This document shows, one piece after another, positions 48,669 to 58,754 of a stretch of DNA of 64,000 bases (position 1 is the stretch's first letter; every line of letters starts with the position of its first letter). The position numbers and the translations under genes were made by a program. The stretch is from the NCBI RefSeq assembly GCF_016741775.1, contig NZ_JAERRK010000018.1:1-64000 (forward strand), in the 5' to 3' direction. The notes under the pieces are model-generated. The model had not been told where the DNA came from and did no database searches. It saw nothing but the letters and a program-made list of their open reading frames with translations. The stretch is from Streptomyces actinomycinicus (GTDB lineage Bacteria; Actinomycetota; Actinomycetes; Streptomycetales; Streptomycetaceae).

Positions 48669-49625
48669 TCAGCCCTGGGTGACGCCCGCGACCAGTTCGT
48701 CCGCCGCCCGGTAGGGGTCGAGTTCACCCGCGACGATCTTCTCGGCGAGGGCGCTGAGGCGGCGGTCACCGTGCAGGTCGCCGATGCGTTCGCGCAGGGC
48801 GGTGACGGCGATGGTCTCCACCTCGCGGGCCGCGCGGGCCCTGCGGCGCTCGGCGAGGACGCCGCGCTCCTCCATCCAGGCCCGGTGCTTCTCCAGGGCC
48901 TCCACGACCTCGTCGACGCCCTGGGCGCGGGCCGCGACCGTCTTGACGATCGGCGGGCGCCAGTCGCCCGGACCGCGGGCCTCGCCCAGGCCCAGCATGT
49001 GGTTCAGCTCGCGGGCCGTGGCGTCGGCGCCGTCCCGGTCGGCCTTGTTGACGACGTAGACGTCGCCGATCTCCAGGATTCCGGCCTTCGCCGCCTGGAT
49101 GCCGTCGCCCATCCCGGGGGCGAGCAGGACGACCGAGGTGTCGGCCTGCGAGGCGATCTCGACCTCCGACTGGCCGACGCCGACCGTCTCGACCAGGATC
49201 ACGTCGCAGCCCGCCGCGTCCAGCACGCGGATGGCCTGCGGTGCCGCCCAGGCCAGGCCGCCCAAGTGGCCGCGGGTGGCCATCGAGCGGATGTAGACCC
49301 CCGGGTCGGAGGCGTGGTCGGACATGCGGACCCGGTCGCCGAGCAGGGCACCGCCGGAGAACGGGGACGACGGGTCGACGGCCAGGACGCCGACCCGCCT
49401 GCCCTGTTTGCGGTACGCGGTGACCAGCGCGGAGGTGGACGTCGACTTGCCGACACCGGGCGAACCGGTCAGGCCCACCACATAGGCGTTGCCGGTCAGC
49501 GGGGCCAGCGCCGCCATGACCTCCCTGAGCTGCGGGGACGCCCCCTCCACGAGGGAGATCAGCCGGGCCACGGCCCGCGGCCGGCCTTCCCTGGCCTGGG
49601 CCACCAGAGAGGAGACGTCCTGCAT
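48669..49625 (-). CDS. meaB: Methylmalonyl-CoA mutase-associated GTPase
   Basis: Encodes about 318 residues. MeaB/ArgK G-protein chaperone that guards B12-dependent acyl-CoA mutases against inactivation and gates cofactor loading. P-loop GSPGVGKS (residues 54-61), VGVLAVDPSSPFSGGALLGDRVRM switch region typical of MeaB, VETVGVGQSE, and NKAD base-binding. Same strand as the thiolase gene upstream, with 69 bp between. GTG 49628 is one codon earlier. Confidence 0.95.
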   Translation of the reverse strand: MQDVSSLVAQAREGRPRAVARLISLVEGASPQLREVMAALAPLTGNAYVVGLTGSPGVGKSTSTSALVTAYRKQGRRVGVLAVDPSSPFSGGALLGDRVRMSDHASDPGVYIRSMATRGHLGGLAWAAPQAIRVLDAAGCDVILVETVGVGQSEVEIASQADTSVVLLAPGMGDGIQAAKAGILEIGDVYVVNKADRDGADATARELNHMLGLGEARGPGDWRPPIVKTVAARAQGVDEVVEALEKHRAWMEERGVLAERRRARAAREVETIAVTALRERIGDLHGDRRLSALAEKIVAGELDPYRAADELVAGVTQG

Positions 49626-49694
49626 CACAGCTCCGTTCAGCTAGAGAAACTCACCGGAACCCGGGTGGGTCCGGGGAACCTCGGAAGGTACCGC

Positions 49695-50894
49695 TCAGGC
49701 CTTCGGTACCCGCACGATCAGCGCGTCACCCTGGCCACCGCCACCGCACAGCGCCGCCGCGCCGACGCCGCCGCCCCGGCGCTTCAGCTCCAGCGCCAGG
49801 TGGAGGACGATCCGGGCGCCGGACATGCCGATCGGGTGGCCCAGGGCGATGGCGCCGCCGTTGACGTTCACCTTTTCCGTGGACACGCCGAGGTCCTTCA
49901 TTGACTGCACGGCGACCGCGCCGAAGGCCTCGTTGATCTCGATGAGGTCGAGGTCGGCGACGTCCAGGCCCTCCTTCTTCAGGGCGTGCCGGATGGCGTT
50001 GGAGGGCTGCGAGTGCAGGGAGCTGTCCGGGCCGGCCACGTTGCCGTGGGCGCCGATCTCGGCGAGCCACTCCAGGCCCAGCTCCTCGGCCTTGGCCTTG
50101 CTCATCACGACCACGGCCGCCGCACCGTCCGAGATCTGCGAGGAGGTGCCGGCCGTGATCGTGCCCTCCTTGCCGAACGCCGGGCGCAGCTTGGCCAGGG
50201 ACTCCACGGTGGTGTCGCCGCGGATGCCCTCGTCCTTGCTGAACAGCACCGGGTCGCCCTTGCGCTGCGGGATCTCCACCGGGGTGATCTCGGCCTCGAA
50301 CAGGCCGTTCTTCTGCGCGGCGGCGGCCCGCTGCTGGGACAGGGCGGCGACCTCGTCCTGCTCGGCGCGGCCGATGCCGAGGCGCGTGTTGTGCTTCTCG
50401 GTGGACTCGCCCATCGGGATGTTGTCCCACGGGTCGGTCAGGCCGTCGTGGGCCATGGTGTCCAGCATCTGGATGGCGCCGTACTTGACGCCCTCGCGGG
50501 ACTTCGGCAGCACGTGCGGGGCGTTGGTCATGGACTCCTGGCCGCCCGCGACGACGATGTCGAACTCACCCGCGCGGATCAGCTGGTCCGCGAGGGCGAT
50601 CGCGTCGAGGCCGGACAGACACACCTTGTTGACGGTGAGCGCCGGGACGTTCATCGGGATGCCGGCCTTGACCGCCGCCTGGCGGGCCGGGATCTGGCCC
50701 GCGCCGGCCGTGAGCACCTGGCCCATGATCACGTACTGCACCTGGTCGCCCCCGATCCCGGCGCGGTCCAGGGCGGCCTTGATCGCGAAGCCGCCGAGGT
50801 CGGCTCCGGAGAAGGACTTGAGCGAGCCCAGCAGCCGTCCCATGGGCGTACGGGCGCCCGCGACGATCACAGAGCTGGTCGTTCCAGAAGACAT
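49695..50894 (-). CDS. Acetyl-CoA C-acetyltransferase (thiolase)
   Basis: Encodes 399 residues. Condenses two acetyl-CoA to acetoacetyl-CoA or runs in reverse. Active-site Cys92 in NKVCLSGLDAI, His in NGGAIALGHPIGMSGAR, and C-terminal Cys in ALCGGGGQGDA. Divergent from the epimerase gene. Confidence 0.95.
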   Translation of the reverse strand: MSSGTTSSVIVAGARTPMGRLLGSLKSFSGADLGGFAIKAALDRAGIGGDQVQYVIMGQVLTAGAGQIPARQAAVKAGIPMNVPALTVNKVCLSGLDAIALADQLIRAGEFDIVVAGGQESMTNAPHVLPKSREGVKYGAIQMLDTMAHDGLTDPWDNIPMGESTEKHNTRLGIGRAEQDEVAALSQQRAAAAQKNGLFEAEITPVEIPQRKGDPVLFSKDEGIRGDTTVESLAKLRPAFGKEGTITAGTSSQISDGAAAVVVMSKAKAEELGLEWLAEIGAHGNVAGPDSSLHSQPSNAIRHALKKEGLDVADLDLIEINEAFGAVAVQSMKDLGVSTEKVNVNGGAIALGHPIGMSGARIVLHLALELKRRGGGVGAAALCGGGGQGDALIVRVPKA

Positions 50895-51044
50895 GAGCTG
50901 CGATCCCCTTACCGGCCTGCACCAGGCCGAGGAGTGAACGAGGGTTTACTTCGAATGTACTGATGGCACTCCGTGCCGTCATCGGGCCGTAGGTGTGATC
51001 GCGCGCACGTTGCGTAACCACCTCCGTAGCGCTGCACTGAGTCC

Positions 51045-51485
51045 ATGCTGACGCGAATCGACCACATCGGGATCGCCTGTCACGACCTCGACGCGACCGT
51101 CGAGTTCTATCGGGCCACGTACGGCTTCGAGGTGTTCCACACCGAGGTCAACGAGGAGCAGGGCGTGCGCGAGGCCATGCTCAAGATCAACGAGACCTCG
51201 GACGGCGGCGCCTCCTACCTCCAGCTGCTGGAACCCACCCGCGAGGACTCCACCGTCGCCAAGTGGCTCGCGAAGAACGGCGAGGGCGTCCACCACATCG
51301 CCTTCGGCACCGCGGACGTGGACGCGGAGGCCGCGGACATCCGGGACAAGGGCGTGCGCGTGCTCTACGAGGAGCCACGGCGCGGCTCCATGGGGTCGCG
51401 GATCACCTTCCTGCACCCCAAGGATTGCCATGGTGTCCTCACAGAACTGGTCACTTCGGCCCCTGTTGAGTCGCCCGAGCACTGA
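51045..51485 (+). CDS. mce: Methylmalonyl-CoA epimerase
   Basis: Encodes 146 residues. VOC-fold metalloenzyme that swaps the 2R and 2S forms of methylmalonyl-CoA. Metal ligands His7 (IDHIGIA), Gln60 (SYLQLLEP), His84 (VHHIAFGT) and Glu134 (VLTELV) are in place. With MeaB and the thiolase it belongs to propionyl-CoA/methylmalonyl-CoA metabolism; the mutase itself is not here. Confidence 0.95.
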   Translation: MLTRIDHIGIACHDLDATVEFYRATYGFEVFHTEVNEEQGVREAMLKINETSDGGASYLQLLEPTREDSTVAKWLAKNGEGVHHIAFGTADVDAEAADIRDKGVRVLYEEPRRGSMGSRITFLHPKDCHGVLTELVTSAPVESPEH

Positions 51486-51690
51486 CCCCCGTACATAAGG
51501 GCCGGTAGGGTTGGGGGCGGTCGTCCCTCTTTCGGGGCGGCCGCAAGCCGGGGTCCGGGTTTCGGGGGACGAGCGTCGGGGCAGCAGCCCGTGCTCCGCC
51601 GTTGATCTGACACCATTCCCCGGGGGCCCCGTTCGGCGGATGGACGGTGCTCGTTGGAGAAGCTGACCAGGGGACGGATGGGACCGCGCA

Positions 51691-54600
51691 GTGCGGGGCT
51701 ACGAGAGCCAGGAGCGAGAGCCGGCGGCTGACGTCGACCACCTCTCTCGGTTCGAGGCCGAGATGAAGCGGCTGAGGACCGAGCGGGAAAAGGCGATCCA
51801 GCACGCCGAGGACCTCGGCTACCAGGTCGAGGTGCTGCGCGCCAAGCTGCACGAGGCGCGCCGTACCCTCATGACGCGGCCCGCCTATGACGCGGGTGAC
51901 ATCGGCTATCAGGCCGAACAGTTGCTCCGCAACGCCCAGATGCAGGCCGAGCAGCTGCGCCAGGACGCCGAGCGGGAGCTGAGCCAGGCCCGCGCGCAGA
52001 CCCAGCGCATCCTGCAGGAGCACGCCGAGCAGGCCGCCCGGCTCCAGGCCGAGCTGCACCAGGAGGCGGTCACCCGGCGCCAGCAGCTCGATCAGGAGCT
52101 GGCCGAGCGCAGGGCCACCGTCGAGTCGCACGTCAACGAGAACGTGGCCTGGGCCGAGCAGCTGCGTGCCCGCACCGAGCAGCAGGCCCGCCGGCTGCTG
52201 GACGAGTCCCGCGCGGAGACCGAGCAGGCCATGGCCGCCGCCCGCGCGGAGGCCGAGCGGCTGACCCGGGAGGCCCGGGAACGGCTGCAGAGCGACGCCG
52301 AGGCCGCCCGTGCGGAGGCCGAGCAGATCCTGCGCCGCGCCCGCACGGACGCCGAGCGGCTGCTGAACGCCGCCTCCACGCAGGCGCAGGAGGCCACCGA
52401 GCACGCCGAGCAGCTGCGCACGGCCACCGTCACCGAGTCGGACAGCGCCCGTCGGCAGGCCGCCGAGCTGAGCCGGGCCGCCGAGGAGCGGATGGCCGCG
52501 GCCGAGGAGGCGCTGCGCAAGGCGCAGGCCGAGGCCGAGAAGGTGCAGACGGAGGCGAAGGAGGCCGCCGCCAAGGCGCTCGCGAACGCCGAGGCCGCGG
52601 GCGAGGCCCGCACCCGCACCGCCAAGGAGCAGGTCGCCCGGCTGGTCGAGGAGGCCACCAAGGAGGCCGAGAGCACCCGGTCCGAGGCCGAGCAGCTGGT
52701 CGCCGACGCACGCGCCGAGGCCGAGAAGATCGTCGCCGAGGCCGCCGAGAAGGCCCGCTCGATCACCGCCGAGGAGACGGCCAGCCAGCTGTCGAAGGCG
52801 GCCAGGACCGCCGAGGACGTGCTCAACAAGGCGTCCGAGGACGCCCAGAAGACCACCAGGGCCGCCGCCGAGGAGGCCGAGCGGATCCGTACGGAGGCCG
52901 AGGCCGAGGCGGACCGGCTGCGGGCCGAGGCGCACGACATCGCCGAGCAGCTCAAGGGCGCGGCGAAGGACGACACCAAGGAGTATCGCGCCAAGACGGT
53001 CGAGCTGCAGGAGGAGGCCCGCCGGCTGCGCGGCGAGGCCGAGCAGCTGCGGGCCGACGCGGTCGCCGAGGGCGAGTCGATCCGTGCGGAGGCCCGCCGC
53101 GAGGCGGTGGCGCAGATCGAGGAGGCGGCCAAGTCCGCCGAGGAACTGCTGGCGAAGGCCAAGGCGGACGCCGACGAGCTGCGGCAGAAGGCGACCACCG
53201 ACAGCGAGAAGGTCCGCACCGAGGCCATCGAGCGCGCCACCGGCTTGCGCCGGCAGGCCGAGGAGACCCTGGAGCGCGCCCGCAAGGAGGCCGAGCGGCT
53301 GCGCGCGGAGGCCGACGAGCAGGCCGAGGCGGCCAGGGTGGACGCCGAGAAGGCCGCGCGGGAGCTGCGCGAGGAGACCGAGAAGGCCGTCGAGGCGCGC
53401 CGTGCCGAGGCCGCCGGGGAACTGACGCGGCTGCAGACGGAGGCGCAGGAGCGGCTGGCGTCGGCCGAGCAGGCGCTGACGGACGCCCGCGAGGAGGCCG
53501 AGCGGATCCGCCGGGAGGCCGGTGAGGAGACCGAACGGCTGCGCGGCGAGGCCGCCGAGCGGATCCGTACGCTCCAGCAGCAGGCCGAGGCCGAGGCCGA
53601 TCGGCTGCGGAACGAGGCCGCGTCCGACGCGTCCGCGTCCCGCGCCGAGGGCGAGGCCATCGCCGTACGGCTGCGCTCCGAGGCCGCCGCCGAGGCCGAA
53701 CGGCTGAAGGTGGAGGCGCAGGAGACCGCCGACCGGGTGCGTGCGGAGGCGCAGGCCGCCGCCGAACGGCTCGGCACCGAGGCGTCCGAGACGCTGGCCG
53801 CCGCGCAGGAGGAGGCCGCCCGGCGCCGCCGCGAGGCCGAGGAACTCCTCGGTGCCGCCCGCGAGGAGGCCGGCCAGGAGCGGCAGCGGGCCCGCGAGCA
53901 GAGCGAGGAACTGCTGGCCTCCGCGCGCAAGCGCGTGGAGGAGGCGCAGGCCGAGGCGACCCGGCTGGTCGAGGAGGCCGACCGGCGCGCCACCGAGATG
54001 GTCTCCGCCGCCGAGCAGCACGCGCAGCAGGTGCGGGACTCCGTCTCCGGGCTGCACGAGCAGGCGCAGGAGGAGATCGCCGGGCTGCGCTCGGCCGCCG
54101 AGCACGCGGCGGACCGCACCAGGCGGGAGGCCGAGGAGGAGGCGGACCGGGTCCGCGCCGACGCCTACGCCGAGCGGGAGCGGGCGAGCGAGGACGCCTC
54201 CCGGGTCCGGCGCGAGGCGAACGAGGAGTCGGAGGCCGCCAAGGCGCTGGCCGAGCGCACGATGGCGGAGGCGATCGCCGAGGCCGAGCGGCTGCGCACG
54301 GACGCCGGGGAGTACGCCCAGCGGGTGCGCACCGAGGCGTCGGACGCGCTCGCGGAGGCCGACCAGGCCGCGGCCCGTACCCGCGCCGACGCCCGGGAGG
54401 ACGCCAACCGCATCCGCTCGGACGCGGCGACCCAGGCGGACACCCTCATCACCGAGGCCCGCAGCGAGGCCGAGCGGCTGCAGAACGAGACGGTCGCCGA
54501 GGCCGACCGGGTGCGGACCGAGGCGCTCACGGAGGCGGAGCGGCTCCAGACGGAGACGGTCGCCGAGGCCGAGCGGGTGCGGACCGAGGCCCTCGCCGAG

Positions 54601-55638
54601 GCCGACCGGGTCCGCGCGGAGGCCGTCGCCACCGCCGAGCAGCTCGTCGGTGAGGCCACCGGGGACGCCGAGCGGCTGCGCGCCGAGGCCGCCGAGACGG
54701 TCGGTTCCGCCCAGCAGCACGCGGAGCGGCTGCGCGCCGATGCCGAGCGGCTCAGGGCGGAGGCGGAGGCCGAGTCCGAGCGGCTCGTCAACTCCGCGCG
54801 CGAGGAGTCGGAGCGGACCCTGGACGAGGCCCGCAAGGACGCCAACAAGCGGCGCTCCGAGGCGGCCGAGCAGGTCGACAAGCTCATCACGGAGACCACG
54901 GCGGAGGCCGACAAGCTGCTCACCGAGGCGCAGCAGCAGGCGCTGAAGGCCACCGCGGACGCCGAGTCGCAGGCGGACACGATGGTCGGCGCGGCCCGCA
55001 GCGAGGCGGACCGGATCGTCTCCGAGGCGACCATCGAGGGCAACTCGTTGGTGGAGAAGGCCCGGACGGACGCGGACGAGCTGCTGGTCGGTGCCCGCCG
55101 GGACGCCACCGCCATAAGGGAGCGCGCGGAGGAGCTGCGCGACCGCATCACCACCGAGATCGAGGAGCTGCACGAGCGGGCCCGGCGGGAGGCCGCCGAG
55201 ACCATGAAGTCCACCGGTGACCGCTGCGACGCGCTGATCAAGGCCGCCGAGGAGCAGCTGGCGAAGGCCGAGGCGAAGGCCAAGGATCTGGTGTCGGAGG
55301 CGAGTTCCGAGGCGGGCAAGGTGCGCATCGCCGCGGTGAAGAAGGCGGAGGGGCTGCTCAAGGAGGCCGAGCAGAAGAAGGCCAGCCTGGTCAAGGAGGC
55401 CGAGGAGCTGAAGGCGGAGGCGATCCGCGAGGCCCGGCGCACGGTCGAGGAGGGCAAGCGGGAGCTGGAGGTCCTGGTGCGCAGGCGCGAGGACATCAAC
55501 GCCGAGATCTCCCGGGTCCAGGATGTCCTGGAGGCGTTGGAATCCTTCGAGGCGCCCACGGGCGGCAAGGACAACGGGGTCAAGGCGGGCGCCACCGTGG
55601 GTGCCCCCCGATCGGGTGGTAAGGCGTCAGAGGGCTAG
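51691..55638 (+). CDS. scy: Scy polar-growth scaffold, giant coiled-coil protein
   Basis: Encodes 1315 residues, near the size known for Streptomyces Scy. GTG start, RGYESQEREPAADVDHLSRFEAEMKRLRTEREKAIQHAEDLGYQVEVLRAKLHEARRTL is its conserved head. Almost the entire rest is Ala/Glu/Arg coiled coil with repeated EAERLRAEA-type blocks, ending in a short Gly/Lys/Ala tail. Scy assembles with DivIVA and FilP at the hyphal tip and directs growth and branching. The repeat-rich DNA leaves very long open frames on the other strand and other frames that are shadows. Followed by filP after 182 bp. Confidence 0.96.
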   Translation: MRGYESQEREPAADVDHLSRFEAEMKRLRTEREKAIQHAEDLGYQVEVLRAKLHEARRTLMTRPAYDAGDIGYQAEQLLRNAQMQAEQLRQDAERELSQARAQTQRILQEHAEQAARLQAELHQEAVTRRQQLDQELAERRATVESHVNENVAWAEQLRARTEQQARRLLDESRAETEQAMAAARAEAERLTREARERLQSDAEAARAEAEQILRRARTDAERLLNAASTQAQEATEHAEQLRTATVTESDSARRQAAELSRAAEERMAAAEEALRKAQAEAEKVQTEAKEAAAKALANAEAAGEARTRTAKEQVARLVEEATKEAESTRSEAEQLVADARAEAEKIVAEAAEKARSITAEETASQLSKAARTAEDVLNKASEDAQKTTRAAAEEAERIRTEAEAEADRLRAEAHDIAEQLKGAAKDDTKEYRAKTVELQEEARRLRGEAEQLRADAVAEGESIRAEARREAVAQIEEAAKSAEELLAKAKADADELRQKATTDSEKVRTEAIERATGLRRQAEETLERARKEAERLRAEADEQAEAARVDAEKAARELREETEKAVEARRAEAAGELTRLQTEAQERLASAEQALTDAREEAERIRREAGEETERLRGEAAERIRTLQQQAEAEADRLRNEAASDASASRAEGEAIAVRLRSEAAAEAERLKVEAQETADRVRAEAQAAAERLGTEASETLAAAQEEAARRRREAEELLGAAREEAGQERQRAREQSEELLASARKRVEEAQAEATRLVEEADRRATEMVSAAEQHAQQVRDSVSGLHEQAQEEIAGLRSAAEHAADRTRREAEEEADRVRADAYAERERASEDASRVRREANEESEAAKALAERTMAEAIAEAERLRTDAGEYAQRVRTEASDALAEADQAAARTRADAREDANRIRSDAATQADTLITEARSEAERLQNETVAEADRVRTEALTEAERLQTETVAEAERVRTEALAEADRVRAEAVATAEQLVGEATGDAERLRAEAAETVGSAQQHAERLRADAERLRAEAEAESERLVNSAREESERTLDEARKDANKRRSEAAEQVDKLITETTAEADKLLTEAQQQALKATADAESQADTMVGAARSEADRIVSEATIEGNSLVEKARTDADELLVGARRDATAIRERAEELRDRITTEIEELHERARREAAETMKSTGDRCDALIKAAEEQLAKAEAKAKDLVSEASSEAGKVRIAAVKKAEGLLKEAEQKKASLVKEAEELKAEAIREARRTVEEGKRELEVLVRRREDINAEISRVQDVLEALESFEAPTGGKDNGVKAGATVGAPRSGGKASEG

Positions 55639-55820
55639 CGGGAAGGGTAGGTTCCGGTGTCTTCTGGGGGCTTTGCCCTGGTCCTTGGCAAGCTGTCCGT
55701 CGGTCAGCCACTCGAAAGAGGTGCCATTCCTCAGATCAAAACCGTATCCGCTCGATGACACACCGCTTCGGCCCCTAGGATTCCCCTTATCACCTCACCG
55801 GTCTCATTGACAGGAACCCC

Positions 55821-56756
55821 ATGAGCGACACTTCCCCCTACGGCTTCGAGCTTGTGCGGCGTGGGTACGACCGCGCTCAGGTGGACGAACGTATCTCCAA
55901 GCTCGTCTCCGACCGTGACAGCGCTCTCTCCCGCATCACCGCCCTGGAGAAGCGCATCGAGGAGCTGCACCTCGAGACGCAGAACGCCCAGGCTCAGATC
56001 ACGGACGCCGAGCCGTCGTACGCGGGTCTCGGCGCACGCGTCGAGAAGATCCTGCGGCTGGCCGAGGAAGAGGCCAAGGAACTGCGTGAGGAGGCCCGGC
56101 GCGCGGCCGAGCAGCACCGCGACCTCGCCGAGTCGGCGGCCCAGCAGGTCCGCAACGACGCCGAGGCGTACGCGGCCGAGCGCAAGTCCAAGGCCGAGGA
56201 CGAGGGCGTCCGGATCGTCGAGAAGGCCAAGGCCGACGCCTCCCAGCTGCGTGCCGAGGCGCAGAAGGACGCGCAGTCCAAGCGCGAGGAGGCGGACGCC
56301 CTCTTCGAGGAGACCCGCGCCAAGGCCGCACAGGCCGCCGCCGATTTCGAGACGAACCTGGCCAAGCGCCGCGAGCAGTCCGAGCGCGACCTGGCCTCGC
56401 GTCAGCAGAAGGCCGAGAAGCGCCTCGCCGAGATCGAGCACCGGGCCGAGCAGCTGCGCCTGGAGGCCGAGAAGCTGCGCACCGACGCCGAGCGCCGCGC
56501 CCGCCAGACGGTGGAGACCGCCCAGCGCCAGGCCGAGGACATCGTGGCCGACGCCAACGCCAAGGCGGACCGGATCCGTTCGGAATCGGAGCGCGAGCTG
56601 GCGGCGCTCACCAACCGCCGCGACAGCATCAACGCCCAGCTGACGAACGTCCGCGAGATGCTCGCCACGCTGACCGGTGCCGCGGTGGCCGCGGCCGGCA
56701 CGTCGACGGAGGACGAGCCCATCTCCCGGGGCGTTCCGGCGCAGCAGTCCCGGTAG
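55821..56756 (+). CDS. filP: FilP intermediate-filament-like cytoskeletal protein
   Basis: Encodes 311 residues. The head SPYGFELVRRGYDRAQVDERISKLVSDRDSAL is DivIVA-like; the body is coiled coil rich in Glu/Arg/Ala, with TNRRDSINAQLTNVREMLATL before a short tail. FilP forms a network behind hyphal tips that stiffens the cell and interacts with Scy and DivIVA. A separate promoter is likely in the 182-bp gap (TAGGAT near 55777). Confidence 0.95.
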   Translation: MSDTSPYGFELVRRGYDRAQVDERISKLVSDRDSALSRITALEKRIEELHLETQNAQAQITDAEPSYAGLGARVEKILRLAEEEAKELREEARRAAEQHRDLAESAAQQVRNDAEAYAAERKSKAEDEGVRIVEKAKADASQLRAEAQKDAQSKREEADALFEETRAKAAQAAADFETNLAKRREQSERDLASRQQKAEKRLAEIEHRAEQLRLEAEKLRTDAERRARQTVETAQRQAEDIVADANAKADRIRSESERELAALTNRRDSINAQLTNVREMLATLTGAAVAAAGTSTEDEPISRGVPAQQSR

Positions 56757-56779
56757 TCGTACGGCACGGTGACCCTTCG

Positions 56780-56808
56780 GGGGCGGTGGGACCGGGTCCC
56801 GCCGCCCC
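56780..56808 (+). terminator. Terminator of filP
   Basis: 13-bp stem with one G-T pair (56780-56792 with 56796-56808), loop CGG, inside an outer ACGGCA/TGCCGT pairing. The rest of the gap to 57023 is C-rich with no gene seen. Confidence 0.6.
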
Positions 56809-57023
56809 TTGCCGTGCTGCTCCGCGGTGTCCCGTGCGGCGTCCGGTGGCGCCCCCTGCCGCCGCCCGCCATCGCGTGCGCGCTCCGCCGTCCTGCCACG
56901 CCACCACCCCCCGGTGTCCCCGTCCCCCGGTGTCCCCGGCGCCGCCCCCGACGATCAAGGCGGCTGGAGCATACCGCGGCCGCTCGAGTGGCAGGCCCCC
57001 CGAGCCCGTCTTAGCGTGACCGC

Positions 57024-57977
57024 ATGATCGAGCTGGAGGGGCTGACCAAGCGGTACGGCGAGAAAGTGGCGGTGGACCGCCTCACGTTCGCGGTGCGGCC
57101 GGGGATCGTGACGGGCTTCCTCGGGCCCAACGGCGCCGGCAAGTCCACCACCATGCGGATGATCCTCGGACTCGACCACCCCACCGCCGGCGACGTCCGC
57201 ATCGACGGCACGCACTACCGGCAGCTGAAGGACCCGCTGACGTACATCGGCGCCCTGCTGGACGCCAAGGCCGTGCACGGCGGCCGGAGCGCCTGGAACC
57301 ACCTCCTGTGCCTCGCGCAGAGCAACGGCGTCCCGGCGAGCCGGGTGGCGGAGGTGCTCGACGTCGTCGGGCTCACCGCCGTGGCGCGCAAGAAGGCCAA
57401 GGGGTTCTCGTACGGCATGGGCCAGCGGCTCGGGATCGCCGCCGCGCTGCTCGGCGACCCGCGGATCCTGATGTTCGACGAGCCGGTCAACGGGCTGGAC
57501 CCGGAGGGCATCCACTGGATCCGGAACCTGATGAAGTCGCTGGCCGCACAGGGGCGGACGGTGTTCGTGTCGAGCCACCTGATGAGCGAGATGGCGCTGA
57601 CCGCCGATCATCTGGTCGTCATCGGCCAGGGGCGGCTGCTGGCGGACACCTCCATGGCCGACTTCATCCGGACGAACGCGCGGTCGTACGTCCGGGTCCG
57701 CACCCCGCAGCGCGAGCGGCTGCTCGACGTGCTGCACGAGGCCGGGATCACCGTCGTGGAGGCGGGCGGCGAGGCGCTGGAGGTGGAAGGCGGCAAGGCC
57801 GAGCGGATCGGAGAGCTGGCCGCGCAGTACGGGCTCGTGCTGCACGAGCTGAGCCCACAGCAGGCGTCGCTGGAGGAGGCGTTCATGCAGCTGACGGCCG
57901 AATCGGTGGAGTACCACGCGCACGCCGGTCCGGGTCCCGCCCCGCAGGACTGGGGCGCCGGCTGGAAGGGAGCCTGA
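57024..57977 (+). CDS. ABC transporter ATP-binding protein (DrrA/BcrA type), copy 1
   Basis: Encodes 317 residues. Walker A GPNGAGKST, signature FSYGMGQRLGIAAALLGDP in place of LSGGQ, Walker B ILMFDEPVNGLDPEG, H-loop SSHLMSEM. The C-terminal ~90 residues are a regulatory domain. Partners with the permease 3 bp downstream. Substrate unknown; exporters of this type often give drug or peptide resistance. Confidence 0.93.
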   Translation: MIELEGLTKRYGEKVAVDRLTFAVRPGIVTGFLGPNGAGKSTTMRMILGLDHPTAGDVRIDGTHYRQLKDPLTYIGALLDAKAVHGGRSAWNHLLCLAQSNGVPASRVAEVLDVVGLTAVARKKAKGFSYGMGQRLGIAAALLGDPRILMFDEPVNGLDPEGIHWIRNLMKSLAAQGRTVFVSSHLMSEMALTADHLVVIGQGRLLADTSMADFIRTNARSYVRVRTPQRERLLDVLHEAGITVVEAGGEALEVEGGKAERIGELAAQYGLVLHELSPQQASLEEAFMQLTAESVEYHAHAGPGPAPQDWGAGWKGA

Positions 57978-57980
57978 ACC

Positions 57981-58754
57981 ATGGCGGCCGTGCAGGTCAT
58001 CCGGTCCGAGTGGACGAAGATGCGGTCGGTGGCGTCCACGGTGTGGACGCTGTCCCTGGCCCTGGTGGTCACCGTCGCCCTCGGGATGCTCATCTCCGCG
58101 CTGTCGAACAGCCAGTTCGGCAACATGCCCGTGCGGGAGCAGGTGTCCTTCGACCCCACGCTCGTCAGCTTCGCCGGCATGGGCCTCGGCCAGCTCGCCA
58201 TGATCGTGTTCGGCGTGCTGGTCGTCTCCAACGAGTACAGCACGGGCATGATCCGGGTCTCACTGGCCGCCGTCCCGCAGCGCGGCCTCTTCCTGTTCGG
58301 CAAGATCGCGGTCGCCGCCGCGCTGGCGCTGGCCGTCGGCCTGGTGACGAGCTTCGCCGCGTTCTTCCTCGGCCAGGCGGTGCTCGGCCCCCACCGGGCC
58401 TCGATCGGCGACCCGGGCGTCCTGCGCGCGGTGTTCGGCGGCGGGCTCTACATGACGCTGATCGCGATGTTCTCCATGGGCGTCGCCGTGATGCTGCGCT
58501 CGGCGTTGCTGTCCCTCGGCATCCTGATGCCGTTCTTCTTCCTGATCTCCAACATCCTCGGCAACGTCGACGCCACCAAGAAGGCCGGCCGCTACCTGCC
58601 CGACCAGGCCGGCGGCCGGATCATGGAGGTGGTGCCGAGGCTCGGCGACGACACGCCCTACGGCCCCTGGGGCGGCCTCGGCATCATGGTGCTGTGGGTG
58701 ATCGCCGCCCTGGCGGGCGGGTACGTGCTGCTCAAGCGCCGGGACGCCCAGTGA
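57981..58754 (+). CDS. ABC transporter permease, copy 1
   Basis: Encodes 257 residues with six predicted helices (TVWTLSLALVVTVALGMLISAL; LAMIVFGVLVVSNEYSTGMIRV; and others). The NEYSTGMIR cytoplasmic segment, also seen in copy 2 as SEYGTGMIR, is characteristic of ABC-2 permeases. Ends VLLKRRDAQ; fragments of this end are repeated downstream. Confidence 0.92.
   Translation: MAAVQVIRSEWTKMRSVASTVWTLSLALVVTVALGMLISALSNSQFGNMPVREQVSFDPTLVSFAGMGLGQLAMIVFGVLVVSNEYSTGMIRVSLAAVPQRGLFLFGKIAVAAALALAVGLVTSFAAFFLGQAVLGPHRASIGDPGVLRAVFGGGLYMTLIAMFSMGVAVMLRSALLSLGILMPFFFLISNILGNVDATKKAGRYLPDQAGGRIMEVVPRLGDDTPYGPWGGLGIMVLWVIAALAGGYVLLKRRDAQ

Noticed and set aside
51451..55173. A 1240-codon open frame on the minus strand opposite scy, and others of 675 and 476 codons there
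   Set aside because: They arise because GAGGCC-rich coiled-coil codons rarely make stops in reverse. They lack plausible starts, ribosome sites and domain features, and scy is a well-supported gene.
51691..56756. CRISPR-like or satellite repeats in scy/filP
   Set aside because: The periodicity is codon-level and has no spacer structure; it is coding coiled coil.
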